A DNA stretch of 64,000 nt, taken from contig JAMONN010000212.1 of assembly GCA_027065775.1 (NCBI GenBank), positions 1-64,000 of the forward strand, given 5' to 3'. The translations under genes were made by a program, and so were the position numbers. The notes beneath the pieces are model-generated. The model was not told where the DNA came from, did no database searches, and saw only the letters and a program-made list of their open reading frames with translations. Origin of the DNA: Flavobacteriaceae bacterium (GTDB lineage Bacteria; Bacteroidota; Bacteroidia; Flavobacteriales; Flavobacteriaceae). Of this stretch, positions 43,431-51,704 are shown one piece after another; position 1 is the stretch's first letter; every line of letters starts with the position of its first letter.

Positions 43431-44762
43431 ATGACACAACACAGAAAAAGAAATAAGAATTTAGGGTTAGCAGAATTAATTGCTATTGCTTTAGGCGGAA
43501 TGGTTGGCGGAGGAATTTTTACCATACTTGGTATTTCTGTATCTATGATTGGAAATTTGACACCAATTGCTATTATTATTGGTGGGTTAATTGCTTCTTT
43601 AGCAGCATACTCTTATGTGAAATTAGGGCTGTATTATCGAGATGAAGGAGCAACATATTCTTTTTTTAAAAAGACGTATCCTAAGTCTCATTTTTCAGCA
43701 TCTGCAATAGGTTGGTTTATTATTTTTGGATATATCAGTACTTTAGCATTGTATGCTTACACTTTTTCATCTTATGCAATAAGTAGTACGGATTTTGCCA
43801 ATAATATTTGGATTAGAAAAGGTATTGCAATAGGTGTAATAGCTCTTTTTACATTAATTAACATTTGGAGTGTTAACGGAATGGGAAAAATTGAAGATTT
43901 AATGGTTTATACTAAACTGATAGTTTTAACAATCATTTCAATCGTATTAATGCAACACGGAACAACAGATTTTGGAACATTTATCGAAAATATGGCTTTA
44001 GATGCTGAAAATTCAAGTGTTTTTTCGATTCTAATTGTTGCTTCATTAACTTTTGTTGCCTATGAAGGTTTTCAGTTAGTTATTAATGCTGTAAATGAAA
44101 TGACTAACCCAGAAAAAAACATTCCAAGAGCAATATATATTGCTATTAGTTTGGCAATTTTAATTTATGTTGTAATTTCTTTAGGTGCTTTGTTTGCCAT
44201 ACCAACTGAAGAAATCATAAAAAATAAAGAATATGCACTTGCGGCAGGAGCAGGCAATGTACTCGGTAAAATTGGAACAAACCTTGTTATTCTAGGTGCA
44301 ATTTTGGCAACAAGTAGTGCAATAAGTGGGACTGTTTTTGGTTCTTCAAGACAAATGTCTGTAATTGCAAAAGATGGTTATTTTCCGCATTGGTTGGCAA
44401 TCAGAAAAAATAATGGTCCGCAAAACGCAATTATAGGAATGGCAGTTATGGCAAGTATTTTAATTTTAATTGGTGGTCTTGAATTAATACTTGAATTTGG
44501 AAGCATCACTTTTCTTTTAGTTTCTTTATTAATGGCTGTAGCAAATTATAAAATAAGAGACAAAACTAACTCTTCTAAATTTTTAACAGGGTTATCAATT
44601 ATTGGACTTGGAATTGGTGGAATACTAATATTATATTATGAATTTACAACCAAATGGGAACAGATGATTATCATAATAATACTCTATATTGTTTTGGCTT
44701 TTGGTGCTTGGAAGTATTCAAAAAAAAATATTAAATCAAAAACATCGATAAAGAACATATAA
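43431..44762 (+). CDS. APC family amino acid permease
   Basis: The 443-residue inner-membrane protein has about 12 membrane segments. The APC signature LAELIAIALGGMVGGGIFTILG is in helix 1 (about residues 12-33), with VASLTFVAYEGFQLVINAV in helix 6 and a cytoplasmic NEMTNPEKNIPRAI loop. It likely imports an amino acid by ion coupling; the substrate is unknown. It lies between a decayed copy of the HD-gene start and a scrap of moaC, which suggests that it was inserted by recombination. Confidence 0.88.
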   Translation: MTQHRKRNKNLGLAELIAIALGGMVGGGIFTILGISVSMIGNLTPIAIIIGGLIASLAAYSYVKLGLYYRDEGATYSFFKKTYPKSHFSASAIGWFIIFGYISTLALYAYTFSSYAISSTDFANNIWIRKGIAIGVIALFTLINIWSVNGMGKIEDLMVYTKLIVLTIISIVLMQHGTTDFGTFIENMALDAENSSVFSILIVASLTFVAYEGFQLVINAVNEMTNPEKNIPRAIYIAISLAILIYVVISLGALFAIPTEEIIKNKEYALAAGAGNVLGKIGTNLVILGAILATSSAISGTVFGSSRQMSVIAKDGYFPHWLAIRKNNGPQNAIIGMAVMASILILIGGLELILEFGSITFLLVSLLMAVANYKIRDKTNSSKFLTGLSIIGLGIGGILILYYEFTTKWEQMIIIIILYIVLAFGAWKYSKKNIKSKTSIKNI

Positions 44763-44764
44763 AA

Positions 44765-44793
44765 TTGTAAAGTTTCCATTGAAGGAAAAACTG
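44765..44793 (+). pseudogene. 29-base scrap of moaC
   Basis: 28 of 29 bases match moaC 41738-41766 (core AAAGTTTCCATTGAAGGAAA). It begins two bases after the APC permease stop codon and is not part of an open frame of its own. Confidence 0.7.
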
Positions 44794-44861
44794 ATGGGAA
44801 TATTGATATATCAGAACACTGATGACACGGATTTGAACAGATAATCACAGATTAATTAGTT

Positions 44862-45232
44862 ATGAAAAACTATATATTACTTATTTTAGTTATTACTTTT
44901 TTAGGATGTTCTTCTTCTAAAAATAATTTTAATAAATCAGATTGGGATAAAGAAAACTTATTTGGGGAAATTAAAACTTTAAAAACGAAAACTCCAATTT
45001 AATAGCTAAAGAAGACAAACCGATTGGTTCCAAACATTTTAAAATTAAAAACTATAAGTGGGATGAATTTGGGAATTTAATAGAGGAAATCAGTACAGAT
45101 AATATGCAAGGAATCTTATTCCATTTTAGATTTAAATATAAATATGATCAATTTAATAATTGGATTTTTAAAGAAAAGTTTAATAAAAGCAAGTCCATTT
45201 ATATTGTAAAAAGAGAAATTGAGTATTATTAA
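44862..45232 (+). pseudogene. Frameshifted lipoprotein gene
   Basis: The first frame opens with a good lipoprotein signal (MKNYILLILVITFLGCSSSK) and stops at 45000-45002. The other frame carries on without a break as LIAKEDKPIGSKHFKIKNYK and WDEFGNLIEEIS to a stop at 45230-45232. The two parts read as one RHS-like, Tyr/Phe-rich lipoprotein of about 122 residues after a single-base correction near 44985-44998. A sequencing error in the A-rich stretch cannot be excluded. Confidence 0.65.
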
Positions 45233-45254
45233 TACATTAATTTTATGAATTACC

Positions 45255-45869
45255 ATGCTTAAAAAAACATTCTTCAAATTAATAAATAACTATACTTCTA
45301 ATAATGATTTAATCGAGAATCTTTGGAAAGAAATAGAAAAACAATATTCTTCCCAAAAAAGGCATTATCATAATTTAAATCATTTAGAAAATTTATTAGA
45401 GCAACTATTAAAAGTTAAATCAGAAATTAAGGATTGGAATGTTGTTTTATTCACATTGTACTATCACGATATAATATACAATGCTTTAAAAAAAGATAAC
45501 GAGGAAAAAAGTGCAAATTGTGCAAAGAAAGTAATGTTTGAATTAAATATTTCATCAAATAAAATAGAACTTTGTTATTCTCAAATAATTGCTACAAAAA
45601 GTCATCATAAAAATACGAATGAGGATACTAATTTGTTTACAGATGCCGATTTGTCTATTTTAGGATTTCCATCAAAAAAATATAGAATCTATTATACACA
45701 AGTTAGAAAAGAGTATAAAATGTTTCCTGATTTTATGTACAATCCTAATCGAAAAAAAGTATTGCAAAAATTTTTAAAAATGAAACGGATTTTTAAAACA
45801 GATTACTTCTTTAATTCTTTTGAAAAACAAGCAAGAATTAATCTAAAATCGGAAATAAAAATCCTTTAA
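45255..45869 (+). CDS. HD superfamily metal-dependent phosphohydrolase-like protein
   Basis: The 204-residue helical protein shows RHYHNLNHLENLLEQL (about residues 34-49), FTLYYHDIIYN (about 66-76), ATKSHHKN and DADLSILG. These are the His/Asp metal ligands of the predicted HD-hydrolase family of about 200 residues. The substrate is unknown. Its start has a decayed duplicate at 43278-43335. Confidence 0.82.
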   Translation: MLKKTFFKLINNYTSNNDLIENLWKEIEKQYSSQKRHYHNLNHLENLLEQLLKVKSEIKDWNVVLFTLYYHDIIYNALKKDNEEKSANCAKKVMFELNISSNKIELCYSQIIATKSHHKNTNEDTNLFTDADLSILGFPSKKYRIYYTQVRKEYKMFPDFMYNPNRKKVLQKFLKMKRIFKTDYFFNSFEKQARINLKSEIKIL

Positions 45870-45877
45870 AATAAGAG

Positions 45878-47212
45878 TTACTCCAAAGAACTAAGTATTC
45901 CTTTTAAAAACAAATTCATATCAAAATCACTACTGCTTTTTAAACCAGTTCTTACAATAACCAACTCTTGTGTTGGTAAAATAAAAACACGCTGACCTTG
46001 ATAACCGTTAGCGGAATACATATTTTCTGGAGCATCTTTAAAGTATTTACCAGCATTTAACCAAAAATGTCCGCCATAATCACCATTAGATGTATTTGTT
46101 GGTTCTTTTGTAAAATCAACCCAAGATTTATTAATAATTTGTTCGCCGTTCCACATGCCGTTTTGCAAATAAAATTGACCGTATTTTGCCCAATCTCTAG
46201 TGGTTGCCCAACCATAAGAACTACCTACATAAGTACCTGAATAATCCGTTTCTATCAACATAGAATGCATACCTATTTTATCAATGAATTCAGTGTACCA
46301 AAAGTCTAAATATTCTTGGTGTGTACCAAACCGATTTCTAATAAATTCACTTAAAAGATTTGTGGTTCCGCTAGAGTAATTCCAACTTTCGTTTGGTTTG
46401 CCAGCAAATTGCTTTTCTAATTGTACTTTACTCATTTTAGGTTCAATAAACAGCATTTTTGTAACGTCGCAAATTTTTCCGTAATCTTCTAACCATTCTA
46501 AACCAGAATTCATATTTAAAAGATTTTTTAATGTGATTTCTTTTCTGGAATCATCTTCCCATATAGGAAATAAGAATTTTTGATCTAAATTTACTTTTTC
46601 TTGTTTCTCTAAAACTCCTAAAATAGTGCTAGTTACACTTTTAGTCATTGACCAACCAAGAATTATAGAATTTTTATCGAAGTTCTCAGCATACTTTTCC
46701 GAGATTAAATGGCCTTTATATAAAACTAAAACCGAACGTGTTTTATGTTTATCTTCAAAAGCAAAATCTATTGCTTTATTAATTTTAGCATAATCAATAG
46801 TATTAAATATAGTATCTATTGGTTTTAAATTTCCAGACGGATAAGGTTTATTAATAGTTTGCTTATTTCTATTTGGTTTTGGTATGTTAATCGGTTCATT
46901 TTCTTTACCATGCGGAATTAAAATTGCACCTAAACCATCTTTAAATTTTGAAGTTCTATTTTTAAAGATAACAACTTTAGAATTAACAGATTTATCTTTT
47001 TCGTTTAGTGTACTTGTCGCTAAATTCATTGACGGAATGTCATTATCTTCTTTTTCGGTTTGAGATTGACTTCTGTCTGCAATAAATTTATGAGAAGCAA
47101 TACTTTTAGATGAAAATCCGTTTATAATATCAAATTTAGGATATAGAGCAAAATAAAAATATACGGATACTAATATAATGATTAGTGTTAAGAATTTTAA
47201 AATATGTTTCAT
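45878..47212 (-). CDS. Serine hydrolase, beta-lactamase class C family
   Basis: The 444-residue protein has one N-terminal membrane anchor (about residues 5-22) and a long linker. The class C beta-lactamase/esterase fold follows: SMTKSVTSTILG with the Ser-x-x-Lys pair (about residue 191), the YSSGTTNLL motif in place of YxN, and GGHFWLNAG near the end. Such proteins are usually esterases or peptidases rather than antibiotic-degrading enzymes. It converges with the HD gene, with eight bases between. Confidence 0.87.
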   Translation of the reverse strand: MKHILKFLTLIIILVSVYFYFALYPKFDIINGFSSKSIASHKFIADRSQSQTEKEDNDIPSMNLATSTLNEKDKSVNSKVVIFKNRTSKFKDGLGAILIPHGKENEPINIPKPNRNKQTINKPYPSGNLKPIDTIFNTIDYAKINKAIDFAFEDKHKTRSVLVLYKGHLISEKYAENFDKNSIILGWSMTKSVTSTILGVLEKQEKVNLDQKFLFPIWEDDSRKEITLKNLLNMNSGLEWLEDYGKICDVTKMLFIEPKMSKVQLEKQFAGKPNESWNYSSGTTNLLSEFIRNRFGTHQEYLDFWYTEFIDKIGMHSMLIETDYSGTYVGSSYGWATTRDWAKYGQFYLQNGMWNGEQIINKSWVDFTKEPTNTSNGDYGGHFWLNAGKYFKDAPENMYSANGYQGQRVFILPTQELVIVRTGLKSSSDFDMNLFLKGILSSLE

Positions 47213-47310
47213 GATTAAAAAGAATTTGAAACAAAAATGATAAAAATATTTTTAAAAATATTCAATTTTAAATATTTATTGTTTTTTTTGCCTTAAAATA
47301 AGTTTTGTGC

Positions 47311-48000
47311 TTAACACTTTCCTCTTCCTTTTCTCATTCCAGATCCATGACCTTTTCCTTGCCCATTGCCTTTTCCTTTTTTCATCTGTTCTTTTGCTTT
47401 GGTTTTATTACCACAGGGTTTGTTAGAACCTTTAACAATACTTTTAAAGTTTTTTTTAGAAATATACTGTGCTTCGTAAGAAGATTTTTCTTTTAGTATT
47501 TGTTTATAAAACACACGTAAGTGATTTTTTGAACCACAGGTTAATTGAGTATATACATTTAAAATTAAAGAATTATCGGTTCTTTTTTTAAAGGATTCTA
47601 TATCGTATATATCTAATTCTTCAATTGTAACAGCAACTTTTAAAGCCTCAATAAGCGATTGTTCAGACTGTTTGGTTAATTTATTATATAATTCTTGAAT
47701 TTTATGATTTGAAAATTCACCGTTAAGTTTATTAGGTGTTTTGATGCCATTATTTTTCAATAAACTCAATATTTTATTCATATGGTTTTGCTCAGAACTC
47801 GCAATAGTTTTAAAAATTTCCAATTCATATTTTTCATATGCAAAGTAATAAACGTCTCTTGCTAATTTTTCCTCTTCGTATAAAAAAGTCAAATCATTAA
47901 CTTCTTCGTTTGTAAGAATTATTTGATTGCTGTATGTTGTTTTGCTGTATCCTAATAGACTAACAAGTAAAAAACAACTTATATTAATTAGTTTAATCAT
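47311..48000 (-). CDS. DUF2202 ferritin-like protein with Gly/Lys-rich tail
   Basis: The 229-residue protein has a signal peptide (about residues 1-18) and a DUF2202 ferritin-like helical domain. Metal-ligand-like motifs are LYEEEKLARDVYYFA, SSEQNHMNKIL and CGSKNHLRVFYKQ. After CGNK the C-terminal 30 or so residues form a low-complexity Gly/Lys tail (KGKGNGQGKGHGSGMRKGRG), which the paralogue at 52982-53587 lacks. A TTAACC-N4-GGTTAA palindrome 106 bases upstream suggests TetR control. A di-iron role is inferred from the family fold. Confidence 0.85.
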   Translation of the reverse strand: MIKLINISCFLLVSLLGYSKTTYSNQIILTNEEVNDLTFLYEEEKLARDVYYFAYEKYELEIFKTIASSEQNHMNKILSLLKNNGIKTPNKLNGEFSNHKIQELYNKLTKQSEQSLIEALKVAVTIEELDIYDIESFKKRTDNSLILNVYTQLTCGSKNHLRVFYKQILKEKSSYEAQYISKKNFKSIVKGSNKPCGNKTKAKEQMKKGKGNGQGKGHGSGMRKGRGKC

Positions 48001-48094
48001 AATGTGTGGTTTTAATTATGGATTTTATTTTGCAAATTTCATACCAAAACTCCTAAAAAATAGCAACAAAAGTTACATTGCTTAATGTTTTTTT

Positions 48095-48121
48095 GCAAGA
48101 TAGTATTAACCATGCGGTTAA
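48095..48121 (-). promoter_or_regulatory. Candidate TetR operator (TTAACC-N4-GGTTAA) with weak -7 box for the DUF2202 gene
   Basis: A perfect 6-4-6 palindrome TTAACCATGCGGTTAA occupies 48106-48121. On the minus strand a weak -7-like TATCTTGC follows three bases downstream (48095-48102), so a bound repressor would cover the -33 to -7 spacer. The same AACC-N4-GGTT core recurs before the DUF2141 and TetR genes. Confidence 0.6.
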
Positions 48122-48184
48122 GTGGTATTGATACTTAAATAAAAGATAAACAAGTTATTAAATAAAAAATATTATGAATTGTTA

Positions 48185-48231
48185 TTTGAATTATTGAATA
48201 ATAATTTTTATATTTGCCAACCACATGGTTA
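48185..48231 (+). promoter_or_regulatory. Promoter and candidate TetR operator of the DUF2141 gene
   Basis: TTTG (48185-48188), 20 bases, then TATATTTG (48209-48216) form a full Bacteroidota promoter. Two bases after the -7 box lies AACCACATGGTT (48219-48230). The operator thus overlaps the transcription start. The geometry is the same as before the TetR gene. Confidence 0.65.
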
Positions 48232-48266
48232 AATTAAATAGTTAATTTTCGAAAAAAAATAAATAA

Positions 48267-48710
48267 ATGTTAAAAAAAATATTGATACTATTAATAGGGA
48301 TTGTCTTAATGTCTTTTAATTTTCAGAATAATGAAGAAACATATTCTTTGACAATAATTGTAAAGGATTTGAGAAACTCAACTGGTGTTGTTCAATTTGC
48401 ATTATATAATAAAAAAGGTTCTGTACCTGATGAAAAATATCAAAAATATTATAAAAAGAGTACTGTATTTATTAATGATAATTCAGCAACCATAACTTTT
48501 AATAATTTACCTAAAGCTAAATATGCTATAAATATTCTACACGATGAAAATGAAAATGGTAAAATTGATAAAAGGTTTTTTTTGCCAAAAGAAGGTATTG
48601 GTTTTTCAAATTATAAATCAATAGGATTGCGAAATCGTCCTAAATTTTCGAAAGCAAGTTTTAACTTAGATGATAATATGACAAAGATTGTTACAGTAAT
48701 TTATATGTAA
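48267..48710 (+). CDS. DUF2141 family secreted protein
   Basis: The 147-residue protein has an N-terminal hydrophobic signal (about residues 1-19). The DUF2141 beta-sandwich shows STGVVQFALYNKKGSVPDE, NLPKAKYAINILHDENENGK (an acidic DENENGKID loop) and GIGFSNYKSIG. Function unknown. Its promoter carries a candidate TetR operator. Confidence 0.85.
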   Translation: MLKKILILLIGIVLMSFNFQNNEETYSLTIIVKDLRNSTGVVQFALYNKKGSVPDEKYQKYYKKSTVFINDNSATITFNNLPKAKYAINILHDENENGKIDKRFFLPKEGIGFSNYKSIGLRNRPKFSKASFNLDDNMTKIVTVIYM

Positions 48711-48739
48711 ACAAGTTAAATAAATTTAAAGTTAGTAGT

Positions 48740-49576
48740 ATGGATAATTTTTTTATTTCGAAAAGTAATGGCGATAAAGAACTTTTTTTACCCAATAAAC
48801 TAAGAGAATCATTAAAAAAAAGTGGTGCAATAAATCAATATATTAATTTAATTATGGAAGAATTAACGTCACAAATTTATGATGGTATATCTTCTAAAGA
48901 AATCTATAAAAAAGCTTTTTCATTATTAAAAAAAATGAATCGTACTTATGCATCTAAATATAGTTTAAAAAAGGCATTATTTGATTTAGGACCAACAGGT
49001 TTTCCGTTTGAACGATTGGTAAGTGCTTTGTTAAAACAAAAAGGATATAAAACAAAAGTTGGTGAATTATTGTTTGGAGAATGTGTTACACATGAAATAG
49101 ATGTTTTGGCCGAAAAAGACCAAGTAATTTATGCGGTTGAATGTAAATTTCATTCAAAACCTCAGGTTAAAAATAATGTAAAAATCCCGCTATATATTAA
49201 TTCAAGATTTATTGATATTCAGAAGCAATGGAATAAAAACCCAAAAAACACAAGTCATTTAAAGCAAGGTTGGTTGGTTACTAACACAAAATTCACGAAA
49301 GATGCCATTAATTATGCTAAATGTGTTGGGTTAAAATTATTAAGTTGGGATTATCCTAAAAATAACGGAATTGGTAAAAATATTGATGAATTTGGATTAT
49401 ATCCCATAACTGCATTGACGACACTTACAAAATCCGAAAAAAAACAAATTATCGAAAATGATATTATTTTAATTACAGAATTGAGGCAATCAGCATTTGT
49501 GTTAAATAAAATAAGAATTTCGCCAATAAGAATTGAACGAATTTTGGCAGAAGCACAGCATCTATTAACAAAATAA
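48740..49576 (+). CDS. ATP-cone domain protein fused to an Mrr-like PD-(D/E)XK nuclease domain
   Basis: The 278-residue protein has an N-terminal ATP-cone (about residues 1-85: GDKELFLPNKLRESLKKSGA, YASKYSLKKALFDLGP). This is the nucleotide-sensing module of ribonucleotide reductases. A restriction-endonuclease-like domain follows (about 90-200) with Glu in FPFERLVSALLKQKGY, Asp in HEIDVLAEKDQ and Glu-x-Lys in YAVECKFHS. A nucleotide-controlled nuclease is the simplest reading (inference). It lies between the DUF2141 and phospholipase genes, probably in one transcript. Confidence 0.8.
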   Translation: MDNFFISKSNGDKELFLPNKLRESLKKSGAINQYINLIMEELTSQIYDGISSKEIYKKAFSLLKKMNRTYASKYSLKKALFDLGPTGFPFERLVSALLKQKGYKTKVGELLFGECVTHEIDVLAEKDQVIYAVECKFHSKPQVKNNVKIPLYINSRFIDIQKQWNKNPKNTSHLKQGWLVTNTKFTKDAINYAKCVGLKLLSWDYPKNNGIGKNIDEFGLYPITALTTLTKSEKKQIIENDIILITELRQSAFVLNKIRISPIRIERILAEAQHLLTK

Positions 49577-49587
49577 GAGAATTTATT

Positions 49588-50490
49588 ATGAACAGAAACA
49601 ACAAATTTCACAGCATATTTTTGATATTATTTTTCTTTATTTATGGTTTTTCTCAAGAGAAAAAAGATAGTATTCCTAGTTTTAACCTTGTAAAAATAGC
49701 ATTGGTAAATCAAACAGATAGTTATGTTACATTTCCTACAGATGTTGGGAATATTGCGCCTTTAATGTTTGAAGCAAACATAAGTCCAAGTTTTATTATA
49801 AGGCAAAGAAAAGATTCGAGATTACTGGCTGTACTTACTTCTCAAATAGTTATTAGAATGTATAATGAAGAGTCTTTTCCTGTACAAACTCCAAGTTATA
49901 TACCACAAATTTCATTTTATTATGCTGCAAATAATAAGCAACGAAAAAACCAAAATACAATTTTTGGAAGAATTGCACATCATTCTAATGGGCAAGATGA
50001 TAAGTTTTATAACGAAAATGAATCTATTAATTTGAAATCAGGAAATTTTGCAACTAATTTTTTTGAAATAGGATTAATTCAGACTAGATATAATAAAAAA
50101 CTTAATGCAGTCAATTTTTTTAAAAGTTCGTTTGAAGTTCATCCTAGAAGTTGGATGCTAACAGAACTGCATGGTCAATATAGCGGATTCCGATGGCATA
50201 ATTCATTCGAAGCTTTTAAGTTGCCTTTTTTAAAATCAGATAAAAATGACAACCCAAAATTTTCTTTAAAGTTAGAGACAACCTTGATGTTGGATAGTTA
50301 TAATAATCTAAACACCTTTGATTTAGATAGACTAAATGCTAGTTTGACATTTTATTATCATCCAAAATTTTTGGAAGATATAGGTTTGTTTGTGCAATTT
50401 TATCATGGTTTAGATTATTATAATATTTATTTCCAAGAACAATTAGATGTTATTAGATTTGGAATTATGACTGAAATATTACGATTTTAA
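49588..50490 (+). CDS. Outer-membrane phospholipase A1 (PldA-like)
   Basis: The 300-residue protein has a signal peptide (about residues 1-22) and beta-barrel strand patterns. The OMPLA active-site motif is seen as FGRIAHHSNGQDD (about residues 129-141), with the His and Ser of the H-x-S-N-G pattern. The barrel end FGIMTEILRF closes with Phe. OMPLA hydrolyses misplaced phospholipids in the outer leaflet. It is 11 bases after the ATP-cone nuclease gene and just upstream of the TetR gene. Confidence 0.82.
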   Translation: MNRNNKFHSIFLILFFFIYGFSQEKKDSIPSFNLVKIALVNQTDSYVTFPTDVGNIAPLMFEANISPSFIIRQRKDSRLLAVLTSQIVIRMYNEESFPVQTPSYIPQISFYYAANNKQRKNQNTIFGRIAHHSNGQDDKFYNENESINLKSGNFATNFFEIGLIQTRYNKKLNAVNFFKSSFEVHPRSWMLTELHGQYSGFRWHNSFEAFKLPFLKSDKNDNPKFSLKLETTLMLDSYNNLNTFDLDRLNASLTFYYHPKFLEDIGLFVQFYHGLDYYNIYFQEQLDVIRFGIMTEILRF

Positions 50491-50533
50491 TTTTGATTGT
50501 GTAATCAAAGTTACACTTTAAAACAGGCGAAAA

Positions 50534-50579
50534 TTTGGTAGAACGAAATATTGTTTTTATTTTTGTCAACCAAACGGTT
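50534..50579 (+). promoter_or_regulatory. Promoter and candidate TetR autoregulatory operator
   Basis: TTTG (50534-50537), 20 bases, then TATTTTTG (50558-50565) form a full promoter. Two bases downstream lies AACCAAACGGTT (50568-50579). Box spacing and operator offset equal those at the DUF2141 promoter, as expected if the TetR protein represses both. Confidence 0.65.
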
Positions 50580-50599
50580 AAACTATATAATTAAATAAA

Positions 50600-51217
50600 G
50601 TGATTAAAAAGAAAGAAAATAATACCGAAAAGCAAATTCTAGAAGCTGCAAAAAATATTTTTCAGCAAAAAGGAATGGATGGCGCAAGAATGCAAGAAAT
50701 TGCAGACACTGCTGGTATTAATAAATCCATGTTACATTATTATTACCGTAGTAAGCAAAAATTATTTGATGCGGTTTTTAAAAGCGCCATTAATTTAATG
50801 GCGCCAAAAATTATTAAAATTGTAGAAACGGACGAGCATCTTTTTGATAAAATAAGAAGTTTTACTAATAAATATATTTCATTTATGAACAAGCATTCTT
50901 TTATACCGACTTTTATCATTCAGGAATTAAACAGAAACCCAGATATGATTAAAGAGGTTTTTATTTCAAAATTTGATGATTCAATCAGTGAAAAATTAAA
51001 AAAACAAATAGAAGAATTGGTAGAAAAAGGAGGAATAAAACCAATAAAACCAGAGCATTTATTAATAAATATTGTGTCTATGAGTATTTTTCCGTTTATG
51101 GCAAAACCGCTATTAAGTGCAGTTTTGCAAAAAAATGAAAAGCAATATAAACAACTAATTAACGAAAGAAAAATGCATGTTGCAGAATTTGTAATTGATG
51201 CTATAAAAATTAAATAA
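50600..51217 (+). CDS. TetR/AcrR family transcriptional regulator
   Basis: The 205-residue regulator has the TetR DNA-binding region: KQILEAAKNIFQQKGMDGAR, MQEIADTAGINKSMLHYYYR and SKQKLFDAVF (about residues 10-57). A helical ligand domain follows. The start codon is GTG at 50600. A palindrome in its own promoter and matching ones before two nearby envelope genes suggest that it represses itself and those genes. Ligand unknown. Confidence 0.9.
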   Translation: MIKKKENNTEKQILEAAKNIFQQKGMDGARMQEIADTAGINKSMLHYYYRSKQKLFDAVFKSAINLMAPKIIKIVETDEHLFDKIRSFTNKYISFMNKHSFIPTFIIQELNRNPDMIKEVFISKFDDSISEKLKKQIEELVEKGGIKPIKPEHLLINIVSMSIFPFMAKPLLSAVLQKNEKQYKQLINERKMHVAEFVIDAIKIK

Positions 51218-51307
51218 AATGAAACATTCGTAACAATAATTTTGATACACAAAGGAATAATCAATATGAATGTGCCATATTCCAAATTATAAAATAAAAA
51301 TGAACAT

Positions 51308-51694
51308 ATGAAAATTTTAACTAAATATATTCCTGCAAGTATTTTAACCGCTTTTGGTTTGTTAACTTTATTTTTAACAACAACCATCTTGTTAGATTTG
51401 CTTGGTATGCGTGACAAAAATGAAGGTTTTACACCATTTGTAATTTGGGTGAATCTAATTAGTGGTTTAATTTACGTAATTTCTGCTTATGGTTTTTTAA
51501 AATCTAAAAGTTGGACAACCAAACTGCTTGCCGCTACATTATTGCTGTTAATTGGTGCTTTTATTGCTTTTAATATTCATATAAATAATGGTGGAATTCA
51601 TAAAAATGACACTTTTGGTGCTTTAATTTTCAGAATGAGCATAACCGCAATTTTTACTGTAGTATCCTATTTTACAATAACAAGAAAAAAATAA
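51308..51694 (+). CDS. Small four-helix membrane protein of unknown function
   Basis: The 128-residue protein has four hydrophobic segments (about residues 9-31, 44-62, 72-90 and 105-124) and little else: SILTAFGLLTLFLTTTILLD, NLISGLIYVISAYGFLKSKS, LLAATLLLLIGAFIAFNI, AIFTVVSYFTI. It resembles DoxX-like or similar small membrane proteins, but I cannot assign a family. It is the first of five closely spaced genes leading to the VIT transporter. Confidence 0.72.
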   Translation: MKILTKYIPASILTAFGLLTLFLTTTILLDLLGMRDKNEGFTPFVIWVNLISGLIYVISAYGFLKSKSWTTKLLAATLLLLIGAFIAFNIHINNGGIHKNDTFGALIFRMSITAIFTVVSYFTITRKK

Positions 51695-51704
51695 AAGAAT
51701 TCTC

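Noticed and set aside
50920-51417. 165-codon frame opposite the TetR gene
   Set aside because: It spans two plus-strand genes and their gap; no recognisable domain and no promoter.
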